Origin: Halodurantibacterium flavum
GTDB lineage: Bacteria; Pseudomonadota; Alphaproteobacteria; Rhodobacterales; Rhodobacteraceae
Assembly (NCBI RefSeq): GCF_042681825.1
Contig: NZ_JBHUGH010000037.1
Span: 62,001 to 126,000, forward strand
DNA: 64,000 nucleotides
Direction: 5' to 3'
A model generated the notes under the pieces. That model did no database searches. It was not told where the DNA came from and was given only the letters and a program-made list of their open reading frames with translations. The number at the start of each line of letters is the position of its first letter. Within the stretch, counting starts at the first letter, position 1. The position numbers were made by a program, and so were the translations under genes. Of this stretch, positions 23,738-32,444 are shown piece by piece.

Positions 23738-24049
23738 TCATTCCGTGGCCAGTTGCCCCTTTGCCTCGATCAGCGCCGCTGCAAGGCGGGTACGGATATC
23801 GGCCTCGGTCGCCTTGTCGCCCAGATCGGCCGAAAGCTTGCGGATCACGTCTTCATGCCCCGCCTCCTCGAAATCGGCGCGCACGACCTCCATCGCATAG
23901 GCATCCGCGTCGGCGCCCGATTTGCCCAGAAGCCCCGCCGCCCAGAGACCGACGATCTTGTTGCGCCGCGCCACGGCCTTGAAGGCCATTTCCTCGTCAT
24001 GGGCAAATTTGGCTTCGAATGCGCGTTCACGTTCGTCGAAGGTGGACAT
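23738..24049 (-). CDS. F1-ATPase inhibitor zeta subunit family protein (DUF1476)
   Basis: A 103-residue, alpha-helical, charged protein of the DUF1476 family, which contains the natural F1-ATPase inhibitor (zeta subunit) of Paracoccus denitrificans. The N terminus MSTFDERERAFEAKFAHDEEMAFKA is the inhibitory segment and the following RRNKIVGLWAAGLLG is the family core. It is likely to bind F1 in the cytoplasm and block ATP hydrolysis, although in some alphaproteobacteria the inhibitory strength is low. It is divergent from purC and separated by 145 bp. Confidence 0.92.
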   Translation of the reverse strand: MSTFDERERAFEAKFAHDEEMAFKAVARRNKIVGLWAAGLLGKSGADADAYAMEVVRADFEEAGHEDVIRKLSADLGDKATEADIRTRLAAALIEAKGQLATE

Positions 24050-24120
24050 CGGCCGCTCCTTGTTGTCGATATGGTCGGAATATGGCCTTGGCCGCGCGGC
24101 GCCGCAAGGGTTCTGCGTCC

Positions 24121-24149
24121 TTGCGGCATTGGGCCGCTTGGCCTATAGG
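24121..24149 (+). promoter_or_regulatory. Candidate sigma-70-type promoter of the purC operon
   Basis: TTGCGG (24121-24126) and TATAGG (24144-24149) are separated by 17 bp and lie about 45 bp before the purC ATG. The -35 box overlaps the right arm of a 9-bp inverted repeat, gccgcaagg/ccttgcggc (24101-24127), which could be an operator. Confidence 0.4.
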
Positions 24150-24194
24150 GATCGCAAACGCGCGCCGCTTGGCGCCGATACCTCCGGAGTTCCC

Positions 24195-24959
24195 ATGGCA
24201 CCACGTCGCACCAAAGTTTACGAGGGCAAGGCGAAGATCCTCTACGAGGGCCCCGAGCCGGGTACGCTCATCCAGTATTTCAAGGACGACGCCACCGCCT
24301 TCAATGCGCAGAAGAAAGACGTGATCGACGGCAAGGGCGTGCTGAACAACCGGCTGTCGGAATTCTTCATGTCGGGGCTGAACGCGATCGGGGTTCCGAC
24401 GCATTTCATCCGTCGCCTGAACATGCGCGAACAGCTCATCCGCTCGGTCGAGATGATTCCCCTTGAGGTGGTCGTGCGCAACTTTGCCGCCGGATCGCTG
24501 TCGAAGCGTCTGGGTCTGGAAGAAGGCACGCCGCTGCCGCGCCCGATCGTCGAGTTCTATTACAAGGACGATGCCCTGGGCGACCCGATGGTGTCCGAGG
24601 AACACATCATCGCCTTCGGCTGGGCCAGCCAGCAGGATCTCGACGACATGGTGGCGCTGGGTCTGCGCGTGAACGACTTCATGTCGGGCGTGATGATGGG
24701 CGTCGGTATCCGTCTGGTCGATTTCAAGATCGAGATCGGCCGGATCTGGGAAAACGACTATCAGCGCCTTGTTGTCGCGGACGAGATCAGCCCTGACAGT
24801 TGCCGCCTGTGGGATATCGAGACGGGACGCAAGCTCGACAAGGACGTGTTCCGCCGCGATCTTGGCAACCTCGCCGATGCCTATACCGAGGTCGCCCGGC
24901 GGCTTGGCGTCCTGCCGCGCAACGCGACGAATGTCAGCAAGCCCACCCTGATCAACTGA
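24195..24959 (+). CDS. purC: Phosphoribosylaminoimidazole-succinocarboxamide synthase
   Basis: Purine biosynthesis step eight: joins aspartate to CAIR using ATP to give SAICAR. The 254-residue protein has the N-terminal Y-E-G-K-A-K motif, SAICAR synthetase signature 1 within L-E-V-V-V-R-N-F-A-A-G-S-L, and signature 2 (L-V-D-F-K-I-E-I-G) at about residues 178-186. Start ATG 24195 matches the usual MAPRRTKVYEGK opening. purS follows after 9 nt and purQ after a further 25 nt, forming a purCSQ operon. Confidence 0.97.
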   Translation: MAPRRTKVYEGKAKILYEGPEPGTLIQYFKDDATAFNAQKKDVIDGKGVLNNRLSEFFMSGLNAIGVPTHFIRRLNMREQLIRSVEMIPLEVVVRNFAAGSLSKRLGLEEGTPLPRPIVEFYYKDDALGDPMVSEEHIIAFGWASQQDLDDMVALGLRVNDFMSGVMMGVGIRLVDFKIEIGRIWENDYQRLVVADEISPDSCRLWDIETGRKLDKDVFRRDLGNLADAYTEVARRLGVLPRNATNVSKPTLIN

Positions 24960-24968
24960 GAGGCCCCC

Positions 24969-25220
24969 ATGTCGCAGAAGATGAAGGCACGCGTGCATGT
25001 CATGCTCAAGGACGGGGTCCTCGACCCGCAGGGCGAGGCTGTGCGCCACGCGCTCGGCACGCTCGGCTTTGCCGGTGTGGAAGGCGTGCGTCAGGGCAAG
25101 GTGATCGAGCTTGACCTGATCGCCGGCGACATCGCCAGCGCCGAGGCCGAGGTGCGGGCGATGTGCGAAAAGCTGCTCGCCAACACCGTGATCGAGAAAT
25201 ACACGGTCGAGATCGCCTGA
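24969..25220 (+). CDS. purS: Phosphoribosylformylglycinamidine synthase subunit PurS
   Basis: Small bridging subunit of the three-part FGAR amidotransferase (PurS-PurQ-PurL), holding the glutaminase and synthetase together for ammonia channelling. The 83-residue protein has the expected A-R-V-H-V-M-L-K-D-G-V-L-D-P-Q-G start and the C-terminal N-T-V-I-E-K-Y-T-V-E motif. Translation could begin at ATG 24969 or four codons later. It lies between purC and purQ. The large subunit gene purL is not in the window. Confidence 0.96.
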   Translation: MSQKMKARVHVMLKDGVLDPQGEAVRHALGTLGFAGVEGVRQGKVIELDLIAGDIASAEAEVRAMCEKLLANTVIEKYTVEIA

Positions 25221-25245
25221 TCCGACCCGCTGCAAGGGGCCGCCC

Positions 25246-25914
25246 ATGAAAGCCGCTGTCATCACTTTTCCCGGCTCGAACTGCGACCGCGATCTGGCCG
25301 TGGCGCTGGAAAAATCGGGGGCCGAGGTCGTGCGGATCTGGCACAAGGACACCGATCTGCCGGGCGGACTGGACCTTGTGGCGGTGCCGGGCGGGTTTTC
25401 CTTTGGCGACTATCTGCGCTGCGGCGCGATCGCGGCCCGTTCGCCCATCGCGCCCGCGGTCGTTGCCCATGCGGAACGGGGCGGTTTCGTGCTGGGCATC
25501 TGTAACGGCTTTCAGATCCTGACGGAAACCGGGCTTCTGCCGGGCGCGCTGATGCGCAACGCGGGCTTGAAATTCGTCTGCAAGCCGGTCGCGCTGCGCA
25601 TTGCCACCTCTGACAGCCCCTATACGTCGGGCTGGGCTGCGGGCGACACGGCGGTCGTTCCTGTCGCGCATCATGACGGGAACTACACCGCCGATGCCGA
25701 TACGCTCGCGCGGCTGCGCGACGAGGACCGTGTGGCCTTTACCTATGTGGATAACCCGAACGGTTCGGCGCAGGATATCGCCGGGGTCCTGTCGGAAAAC
25801 CGCAGGGTTCTGGGAATGATGCCGCACCCCGAACGCGCCATCGAACCTGCGCAAGGGAGTGCCGATGGCTCGGTGCTTTTCCGCTCGCTTCTCGGGGCGC
25901 TGACCGCTGCCTGA
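25246..25914 (+). CDS. purQ: Phosphoribosylformylglycinamidine synthase, glutaminase subunit PurQ
   Basis: Class I glutamine amidotransferase that supplies ammonia to PurL. The 222-residue protein shows the purine GATase opening V-I-T-F-P-G-S-N-C-D-R-D, the nucleophile loop G-I-C-N-G-F-Q (Cys86), and the catalytic His/Glu in M-P-H-P-E-R-A near the C terminus. The length is that of the small PurQ form. The next co-directional gene, a sensor kinase, begins 49 nt after the stop and may share read-through transcription. Confidence 0.97.
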   Translation: MKAAVITFPGSNCDRDLAVALEKSGAEVVRIWHKDTDLPGGLDLVAVPGGFSFGDYLRCGAIAARSPIAPAVVAHAERGGFVLGICNGFQILTETGLLPGALMRNAGLKFVCKPVALRIATSDSPYTSGWAAGDTAVVPVAHHDGNYTADADTLARLRDEDRVAFTYVDNPNGSAQDIAGVLSENRRVLGMMPHPERAIEPAQGSADGSVLFRSLLGALTAA

Positions 25915-25963
25915 CGCGCACCGCCGCTTGAGGGGGCTGCGCGCGCGGCGTATCCTGCGCGCC

Positions 25964-27736
25964 ATGACATTCCGCGACGATCTTCACGACCCGGACCGGG
26001 CCGTCCCCCCGGGGGAGAGGCTGACATGGCGCATGCGCGCCGTGATCGGGCTGCTGGTCGTTGTCGCTGTGGTCGTGATCTGGGCCACGAATATCTGGCT
26101 GACCGACCGCTTTACCGAGCCGACCCGCAGCCGCGCGGAACTGCGTCTCGCGCTCTATTCCGGCAATGTCCAGAGCGAGCTGCAGCGGAACTCGGTCGTG
26201 CCGCTTTTGCTGTCCCGCGATCCTGAGCTGATCAACGCGCTGCGGGCCGAGGATTTTTCGCGCACCTCGCAGCGGCTGATCTCGTTCCAGTCCGAGATCG
26301 GCGCGGCGGCGATCGTGCTGCTGGACGGGTCGGGACGCACGGTGGCCGCGACGGACCGGAACCTGCTGGGCACCAACCACCGGCAGGATATCTACTTCGT
26401 GGATGCGATGCGGTCGCGCGACACGGTCTTTGGGGTCGCGCGCCGGGACTCGGGTGCCTATGAGTTCACCTTTGCCCGCTCGATCTATCACGAGGGCCGG
26501 GTGATCGGCGTCGTCGCGGTCGAGGTCGATCTGTTCAAATACGAACGCGCCTGGGCCGGGCTGACCGATGCGGTCGCCGTGACCGACAGCGAGGGCCGCG
26601 TGATCCTCTCGACCGAGCCGCGCTGGCGCGGCCTGCGCCTGGATGAAGCGCTGGCGGTGCGCGATGCGCCCTCGGCGATCCAGCGGGCCCTGCGCGCGCC
26701 CGCCGACTGGGGGCAGGAACGGCCCGACGCCTATCTCTCGGGTGAGGCTGTGATGCGGAACGAGGCGCGGATTCCGTTTCGCGGCTGGCGGATCGTGTCC
26801 TTCACCCGTTACGATTCTGTCCGCGAACGGGTGAACGGCGTTCTGGCGCTGGAGATCATGGGCTTTGCCATGCTCCTTGCCTTTACCTTTTACATGATGT
26901 CCCGGCGGGCCTGGTCGCAATCGGCGGTCTTTCAGCAGGAATCGGCGGAATTGCGGCGTCTGAACGCCCGGCTCCAGCGGGAAATCGCGGAACGCGAAAA
27001 GGTGCAGAAGGACCTCGCCGTAGCCGAACAGACGCTGGCGCAGTCCTCGAAGCTCGCCGCCTTGGGTGAGATGTCGGCCGCCGTGAGCCATGAGCTCAAC
27101 CAGCCGCTTGCCGCGATGAAGACCTATCTGGCGGGTGCGCGGCTCCTCTTGCAACGCAAGCGGCCCGATGAGGCGATGGCCTCGTTCCAGCGGATCGACG
27201 ACCTGATCGAGCGGATGGGCGCGATCACGCGGCAGCTGAAATCCTATGCGCGCAAGGGCGGCGAGGCGTTCGAGCCGGTCGATCTGCGCGCCTGCATCTC
27301 TTCGGCGCTGGCGATGATGGAGCCGCAGTTGCGCGAACGCGAAGTCAAGATCACCCGCACCCTGCCGCGCCGCCCGGTGATGGTGATGGCGGACCGGCTG
27401 CGGCTGGAACAGGTCATCATCAACCTTCTGCGCAACGCGCTGGATGCGACCAAGGGTGTGGCCGAACCCCATATCGACCTTCTGCTGAGCCAGGGCGAAA
27501 CCGCCATTCTGGCGGTGCGCGACAACGGTCCGGGGATCGAGGATCTGGATAATCTCTTTGAACCTTTCTACACGACCAAGAAGCCGGGCGAGGGTGTCGG
27601 TCTTGGTCTTGCGATCTCTTCCGGGATAGTAAACGATCTTGGCGGGCGGCTTACCGCGCGCAATGGTGAGGCGGGCGGGGCTGTTTTCGAGGTCCAGCTT
27701 CCCATATTGACGAGTGAGACACAGGCAGCCGAGTGA
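25964..27736 (+). CDS. DctB-like membrane sensor histidine kinase (second copy)
   Basis: 590-residue sensor kinase with the DctB architecture: helix 1 at about 24-45, a ~240-residue periplasmic PDC-type sensor domain, helix 2 at about 292-312, coiled linker, then H-box SHELNQPLAA (His376), N-box NLLRNALDA, G1 DNGPGI, F-box FEPFYTTK and G2 GVGLGLAI. The N terminus is uncertain: ATG 25964 has modest upstream purines and the open frame continues 12 codons higher. It shares the overall plan but differs clearly in sequence from the copy at 16299-18227, so it is an old paralogue. No transporter gene is adjacent, so the ligand is unknown. Confidence 0.9.
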   Translation: MTFRDDLHDPDRAVPPGERLTWRMRAVIGLLVVVAVVVIWATNIWLTDRFTEPTRSRAELRLALYSGNVQSELQRNSVVPLLLSRDPELINALRAEDFSRTSQRLISFQSEIGAAAIVLLDGSGRTVAATDRNLLGTNHRQDIYFVDAMRSRDTVFGVARRDSGAYEFTFARSIYHEGRVIGVVAVEVDLFKYERAWAGLTDAVAVTDSEGRVILSTEPRWRGLRLDEALAVRDAPSAIQRALRAPADWGQERPDAYLSGEAVMRNEARIPFRGWRIVSFTRYDSVRERVNGVLALEIMGFAMLLAFTFYMMSRRAWSQSAVFQQESAELRRLNARLQREIAEREKVQKDLAVAEQTLAQSSKLAALGEMSAAVSHELNQPLAAMKTYLAGARLLLQRKRPDEAMASFQRIDDLIERMGAITRQLKSYARKGGEAFEPVDLRACISSALAMMEPQLREREVKITRTLPRRPVMVMADRLRLEQVIINLLRNALDATKGVAEPHIDLLLSQGETAILAVRDNGPGIEDLDNLFEPFYTTKKPGEGVGLGLAISSGIVNDLGGRLTARNGEAGGAVFEVQLPILTSETQAAE

Positions 27737-27742
27737 GGAAAT

Positions 27743-29074
27743 ATGGCCCGTTCCATGAAAGTGGCGATTGTCGATGACGAACAGGATATGCGGCAGTCGA
27801 TCAGCCAATGGCTGGCGCTTTCGGGTTTCGACACCGAAACCTATCCTTCCGCCGAGGATGCGCTGAAGGCGCTCGGGCCGGAATATCCCGGCGTGGTCGT
27901 CTCGGACATCAAGATGCCCGGGATGGACGGGATGGCCTTTCTCAAAAGGCTGATGAGCATGGACAGCGGCCTGCCGGTCATCATGATCACCGGGCATGGC
28001 GATGTGCCGATGGCGGTCGAGGCGATGCGGATCGGCGCCTACGACTTTCTGGAAAAGCCCTTCAACCCCGACCGGATGACCGAGCTTGCCAAGCGCGCCA
28101 CCCAGGTTCGGCGGCTGACGCTCGACAACCGTGCCCTGCGGCGCGAGTTGTCGGACGGCTCTGTCCTGATGAAAAAGCTGATCGGGACCTCGCCGGTGAT
28201 GGAGCGCCTGCGCGAGGATATCCTCGATCTCGGTCAGGCGGACGGCCATGTGCTGATCGACGGCGAGACCGGCACCGGCAAGACGCTGGTGGCCCATGCG
28301 CTGCACGCCGTGGGGCCGCGGGCGGGCAAGAAGTTCACCGTGATCTCCTGCGGGGCCTATGCCGAGGATGTGCTTGCCGCCAAGCTCTTTGGTCCGACCG
28401 AAGAGGGCGACGGCCTGCCCCTGGTCGAAGAGGCGCGGGGCGGAACCCTTTGTCTTGAGGACGTGGAGGCGCTGAGCCAGTCGCTTCAGGCGCGGCTTCT
28501 GACCTTCATCAACGATCAGGGCGCGCCGGCCGAAACCCGGATCGTCGCGATCTGCAACGAACATGCACCGGACAAGACGGTCGAGGATGCGCTGCGCCCC
28601 GATCTCTATTACCGGCTCGCCGCGCTCAAGATCACCCTGCCGCCCCTGCGGATGCGGGGTGAGGACATCCTGACGCTCTTCACCCGCTATTCCGAGCAGT
28701 TTTCCGAGGAATATGGCTGCGACGCGCCCGAGGTGACGGCGCAGGAGGCCGCCCAGCTCTTGCAGGCGCCCTGGCCGGGGAACGTGCGCCAGCTGATCAA
28801 CATCGCCGAACGGGCGGTCTTGCAGAACCGGCGCGGGTCGGGGTCGATTGCCTCGCTCCTGATGGCGGATAACGAGGCCGCGGGCCCGGCGCTGACGACC
28901 GAGGGCAAGCCGCTCAAGGAATATGTCGAGGCGTTCGAGCGGATGCTGATCGACAACACGATGCGTCGCCACAAGGGCCAGATCACGGCGGTGATGGACG
29001 AACTTTGCCTGCCGCGCCGGACCCTGAACGAAAAGATGGCGAAGTACGGGCTGTCGCGCGGCGACTACCTCTGA
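27743..29074 (+). CDS. DctD/NtrC-family response regulator lacking the GAFTGA loop
   Basis: 443-residue response regulator starting 6 nt after its kinase. The receiver has Asp11/12, phospho-acceptor Asp55 and Lys105. The AAA+ domain keeps Walker A (GETGTGKT, 174-181) and the arginine-bearing D-L-Y-Y-R-L-A-A-L motif. The region after LFG (215-217), where GAFTGA is normally found, reads PTEEGDGLPLVEEARGG, so the sigma-54 contact loop is gone; Walker B is also rearranged (LCLEDVE for LFLDEIE). A Fis-type helix-turn-helix (LPRRTLNEKMAKYGL) closes the protein. This is the NtrC type known from Rhodobacter capsulatus, which activates sigma-70 RNA polymerase; that this protein does so is inference. 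Confidence 0.9.
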   Translation: MARSMKVAIVDDEQDMRQSISQWLALSGFDTETYPSAEDALKALGPEYPGVVVSDIKMPGMDGMAFLKRLMSMDSGLPVIMITGHGDVPMAVEAMRIGAYDFLEKPFNPDRMTELAKRATQVRRLTLDNRALRRELSDGSVLMKKLIGTSPVMERLREDILDLGQADGHVLIDGETGTGKTLVAHALHAVGPRAGKKFTVISCGAYAEDVLAAKLFGPTEEGDGLPLVEEARGGTLCLEDVEALSQSLQARLLTFINDQGAPAETRIVAICNEHAPDKTVEDALRPDLYYRLAALKITLPPLRMRGEDILTLFTRYSEQFSEEYGCDAPEVTAQEAAQLLQAPWPGNVRQLINIAERAVLQNRRGSGSIASLLMADNEAAGPALTTEGKPLKEYVEAFERMLIDNTMRRHKGQITAVMDELCLPRRTLNEKMAKYGLSRGDYL

Positions 29075-29501
29075 TTGTGTGCCGGCCCCGGGCTGTGCGG
29101 CCCTCTGTGGAAAAAAGCGATTGTAATTTCCATGCGGGTGCCGATAAGGTCTGCGAATGTGGGCCGGCATCATTTGCGACCCAATAGTGAGTTTCGCTGT
29201 TTCAGGACGATGCGCCCGCTCTGGCTGCCCGCCTCTGTGACAGACATTCTGGCCGCAAGGCCGCAAGATCGCCCGATGTGCCGTATGGCCCGGGTTCATT
29301 CGAACGGGCGCCGCGATCGCGGCCCCTTTGCAGGACTGCGATGACGCGCGCTGAAGTTGACAGGCAGGGAAAGGGTGGGCGTAACGCCCGCTTGCTGCAC
29401 TGTCCGTCAGGCCCCATCGCCTCAACAAGTCACCACCCGCGGTTGTTAACCGGCCCGCCCCTGGCGGGTCGCAGGCGATTGCGCCGGTGCAATGGAAGAC
29501 C
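29075..29501 (+). promoter_or_regulatory. Long non-coding region before rne, probable RNase E 5' leader
   Basis: A 427-bp gap with no convincing gene. It contains short strong hairpins: a 14-bp palindrome gccgcgatcgcggc around 29310-29325, gggcg-taa-cgccc at about 29377-29389, and cccgcc-cct-ggcggg at about 29455-29470, just before the ribosome site. Two candidate promoters are TTGTAA at 29121 with ATAAGG 17 bp on, and TTGACA at 29357. E. coli rne has a structured, autoregulatory leader of about 360 nt; a similar role here is inferred from position and structure only. Confidence 0.5.
29357..29385 (+). promoter_or_regulatory. Candidate rne promoter with consensus -35 box
   Basis: TTGACA (29357-29362) is a perfect -35 hexamer, followed after 17 bp by CGTAAC (29380-29385), a weak -10. 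Transcription from here would give a leader of roughly 110 nt. The -10 overlaps the gggcg-taa-cgccc hairpin. Confidence 0.35.
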
Positions 29502-32300
29502 ATGGCAAAGAAAATGCTTATTGACGCTACCCACGCGGAAGAAACCCGCGTGGTCGTGGTGGACGGAACGCGCGTCGAGGAATTCGATTTCGAGACCGCA
29601 AGCCGCCGGCAGCTTGCCGGCAACATCTATCTCGCAAAGGTAACGCGGGTCGAGCCGTCGCTTCAGGCGGCCTTCGTCGATTACGGCGGCAACCGGCACG
29701 GGTTTCTCGCCTTTTCCGAGATCCACCCGGATTACTACCAGATCCCGACCGCCGACCGGCAGGCGCTGATCGAGGAAGAACGCGCCTATGCCCGCGCGAT
29801 GGAAGAGGAAGAGAACCGCGGCCGCCGCAAATCCGCCCCCAAGGCCGAAACGGCCCGGCGGGGCGATGCGGTCCAGACCGGTACTGCCGAGGCAGCGCCC
29901 GGCGGAATGGACGTGGTCGATCTGGATGAGGAAGGCGGCGACAGCACGCTTTTCGACCCCGAGGCCCCCGGCGGCGACCTGAGCGAGGATGCCGACCGGA
30001 ACGGCGATGACGCGCCCTATGCGGCGGTCGATCACGCGACCGAGGTGGATTCCGAGATCGAGTCTGTCGCCGAAGAAGACGTGACCGAGGAAATCCGGCA
30101 GCCGCGCAAGCCCCGCCCGCGCCGCTACAAGATCCAGGAGGTCATCAAGGTCCGCCAGATCATGCTGGTGCAGGTCGTCAAGGAAGAGCGTGGCAACAAG
30201 GGCGCCGCGCTGACGACCTACCTTTCGCTGGCCGGGCGTTACTGCGTGCTGATGCCGAACACGGCGCGCGGGGGCGGCATCTCGCGCAAGATCACCAATG
30301 CGGCGGATCGCAAGAAGCTCAAGGAAATCGCCGCCGAGATCGAGGTGCCGGATGGCGCCGGGCTGATCGTGCGGACCGCGGGCGCGCAGCGCACCAAGAC
30401 CGAGATCCGGCGCGATTACGAATACCTCGTGCGGCTGTGGGAACAGATCCGCGAGCTGACGCTCAAGTCGATTGCGCCCGCGCCGATCTATGAGGAAGGC
30501 AACCTGATCAAGCGGTCGATCCGCGACCTTTACAACCGTGACATCGACGAGGTTCTGGTCGAGGGCGCCGAGGGTTATCGCGCCGCCAAGGACTTCATGA
30601 AGATGATCATGCCGTCCCACGCCAAGAACGTGAAGCATTACGCCGATGCCTTGCCGCTGTTCGCGCGCCACCAGGTCGAGAGCTATCTTTCGGGCATGTT
30701 CAACCCGACGGTTCAGCTGAAATCGGGTGGTTACATCGTCATCGGCGTGACCGAGGCGCTCGTTGCAATCGACGTGAACTCCGGCCGGGCGACCAAGGAA
30801 GGCTCGATCGAGGATACGGCGCTCAAGACCAACCTCGAGGCCGCCGAAGAGATCGCCCGCCAGCTGCGTCTGCGCGATCTTGCCGGTCTGATCGTGATCG
30901 ACTTCATCGACATGGAAGAGCGCAAGAACAACGCCGCCGTCGAGAAGCGTCTCAAGGAAAAACTCAAGACCGACCGCGCCCGTATCCAGGTCGGTCGCAT
31001 TTCCGGCTTCGGCCTGATGGAGATGAGCCGCCAGCGGCTGCGCCCGGGGATGATCGAAAGCACGACGCAGCCCTGTTCGCATTGCCATGGCACGGGTCTG
31101 ATCCGGTCCGATGACAGCCTCGGCCTCTCGATCCTGCGCCAGCTGGAGGAAGAGGGTACGCGCAAACGCTCGCGCGAGGTGCTGCTGAAGGGGCCGGTGC
31201 AGGTGGTCAACTTCCTCATCAACCAGAAGCGTGAACATATCGCCCAGATCGAGGCGCGCTATGGCATGGCGGTGCGGATCGAGGCCGATGCGGGTCTGGT
31301 GAGCCCCGATTTCACGATCGAGAAGTTCAAGACGGCAACGCGGATGGTGGCGGAACTGACCGCGCCGGTCGTGTCGGTCGATACCTCGGCCATGCCCGAG
31401 ATGGACGAGGACGATATCGAGGAGATCGAGGCCGAAGAGATCGCCGCAACCCCCGAACCGCGCGAGGCCGAGGCGAACGGGGACGCCGGGGAAGGGGGCG
31501 GCAAGAAGCGCCGTCGCCGCCGTCGCCGTCGCCGCAATGGCCAGAACGGTGAGGGCGAAGGCGTAGAGAACGCCAATGTCGATACGGCTACCGATGACGC
31601 GCCGTCCGAAGAGCCCGAGACAGAGGCATCCGAGACGGAGGCAGAGCCCCCGATGGCCGATGCCGCGCCGGCAGAGGCAGGTGAGGTTGCGCCGGAACCC
31701 GAGGCCGAAGCGCCCGCGAAAAAGCCCAGCCGGTCGCGCAGCCGCAGCCGGTCCAAAAAGGCAGCGCCCGAGGATCAGGCCGAGGCCGTGGCGTCCGAAC
31801 CCGCCAAGGCCGCAGCCGAGGCCGCGCAGCCCGAGGCCGAGGTCACGACCGCCGAGGCGCCGAGCGAGGTCACAGAGGCGACAACGGAGACGCCAACCGA
31901 GACTCCGGCCAAGCCGAAGCGGACCCGCAGCCGCAAGACCAAGGCGCAGCTTGCCGCCGAGGCCGAAGAGGCCGCGCGCCAAGCCGAGGCCGCTGCCGCG
32001 ACCGAGGCGCAGGCGAGCTTTGAGGCGGCCGAGCCCGAGCAGCCTTCGGTAGCCGTGGCGCAAGCGATTGCGGAACCTGCCGAGATTGCGGAGCCCGCCC
32101 CGTCGGAGCCCGAACCGGTGGTCGCGGCCGAACAACCCGAGGCGCCCGCTGCACCAGGGACCCCGGAGTCCGAGGCCGTCACGACGGAAGAGGCCGCCGC
32201 AGCCTCGGCCGCGCCAGAGGACCTCGCCCCCGCCGGGACGGACGAGGCGAAGGACGACGACAAGCCGCGGCGACGCGGCTGGTGGAACCTCGGCCGCTGA
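29502..32300 (+). CDS. rne: Ribonuclease E
   Basis: Central endoribonuclease of mRNA decay and rRNA/tRNA processing, scaffold of the degradosome. The 932-residue protein has an S1 domain interrupted by an acidic and basic insert (about residues 95-220), then the catalytic DNase I-like domain with the magnesium aspartates in A-L-V-A-I-D-V-N-S-G and L-I-V-I-D-F-I-D-M, and the zinc-link C-S-H-C-H-G. The C-terminal ~290 residues are low-complexity: a run of about ten arginines in KKRRRR, an SRSRSRSRSKK stretch, Ala/Glu/Pro-rich repeats and a terminal GWWNLGR patch. These are likely RNA- and partner-binding sites. ATG 29502 (MAKKMLIDATH) is the conserved start. Confidence 0.96.
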   Translation: MAKKMLIDATHAEETRVVVVDGTRVEEFDFETASRRQLAGNIYLAKVTRVEPSLQAAFVDYGGNRHGFLAFSEIHPDYYQIPTADRQALIEEERAYARAMEEEENRGRRKSAPKAETARRGDAVQTGTAEAAPGGMDVVDLDEEGGDSTLFDPEAPGGDLSEDADRNGDDAPYAAVDHATEVDSEIESVAEEDVTEEIRQPRKPRPRRYKIQEVIKVRQIMLVQVVKEERGNKGAALTTYLSLAGRYCVLMPNTARGGGISRKITNAADRKKLKEIAAEIEVPDGAGLIVRTAGAQRTKTEIRRDYEYLVRLWEQIRELTLKSIAPAPIYEEGNLIKRSIRDLYNRDIDEVLVEGAEGYRAAKDFMKMIMPSHAKNVKHYADALPLFARHQVESYLSGMFNPTVQLKSGGYIVIGVTEALVAIDVNSGRATKEGSIEDTALKTNLEAAEEIARQLRLRDLAGLIVIDFIDMEERKNNAAVEKRLKEKLKTDRARIQVGRISGFGLMEMSRQRLRPGMIESTTQPCSHCHGTGLIRSDDSLGLSILRQLEEEGTRKRSREVLLKGPVQVVNFLINQKREHIAQIEARYGMAVRIEADAGLVSPDFTIEKFKTATRMVAELTAPVVSVDTSAMPEMDEDDIEEIEAEEIAATPEPREAEANGDAGEGGGKKRRRRRRRRRNGQNGEGEGVENANVDTATDDAPSEEPETEASETEAEPPMADAAPAEAGEVAPEPEAEAPAKKPSRSRSRSRSKKAAPEDQAEAVASEPAKAAAEAAQPEAEVTTAEAPSEVTEATTETPTETPAKPKRTRSRKTKAQLAAEAEEAARQAEAAAATEAQASFEAAEPEQPSVAVAQAIAEPAEIAEPAPSEPEPVVAAEQPEAPAAPGTPESEAVTTEEAAAASAAPEDLAPAGTDEAKDDDKPRRRGWWNLGR

Positions 32301-32325
32301 GCCGGAATCGCTGAGCCGAAATCGG

Positions 32326-32353
32326 AAAGCGCCGGGCATCGTCCCGGCGCTTT
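32326..32353 (+). terminator. Rho-independent terminator after rne
   Basis: An 11-bp perfect stem, aaagcgccggg/cccggcgcttt, with a 6-nt loop begins 26 nt after the rne stop and is followed by gctttcg. It is symmetric enough to work on either strand, but only rne lies upstream. Confidence 0.85.
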
Positions 32354-32444
32354 GCTTTCGGGCCGTCTGCTTACGCTGATGTGACACCGCGCCACGTGAC
32401 GCCGCGCGCCCCATCGCGTAAGTGGGACGGGCAAGGGGTGAACC

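Noticed and set aside
25739..29626. 1295-codon open frame on the minus strand across purQ and the second DctB/DctD pair
   Set aside because: It is an antisense shadow of three genes with clear catalytic motifs; its own product is rich in His/Arg/Gly/Pro with no domain, a typical effect of high GC third positions.
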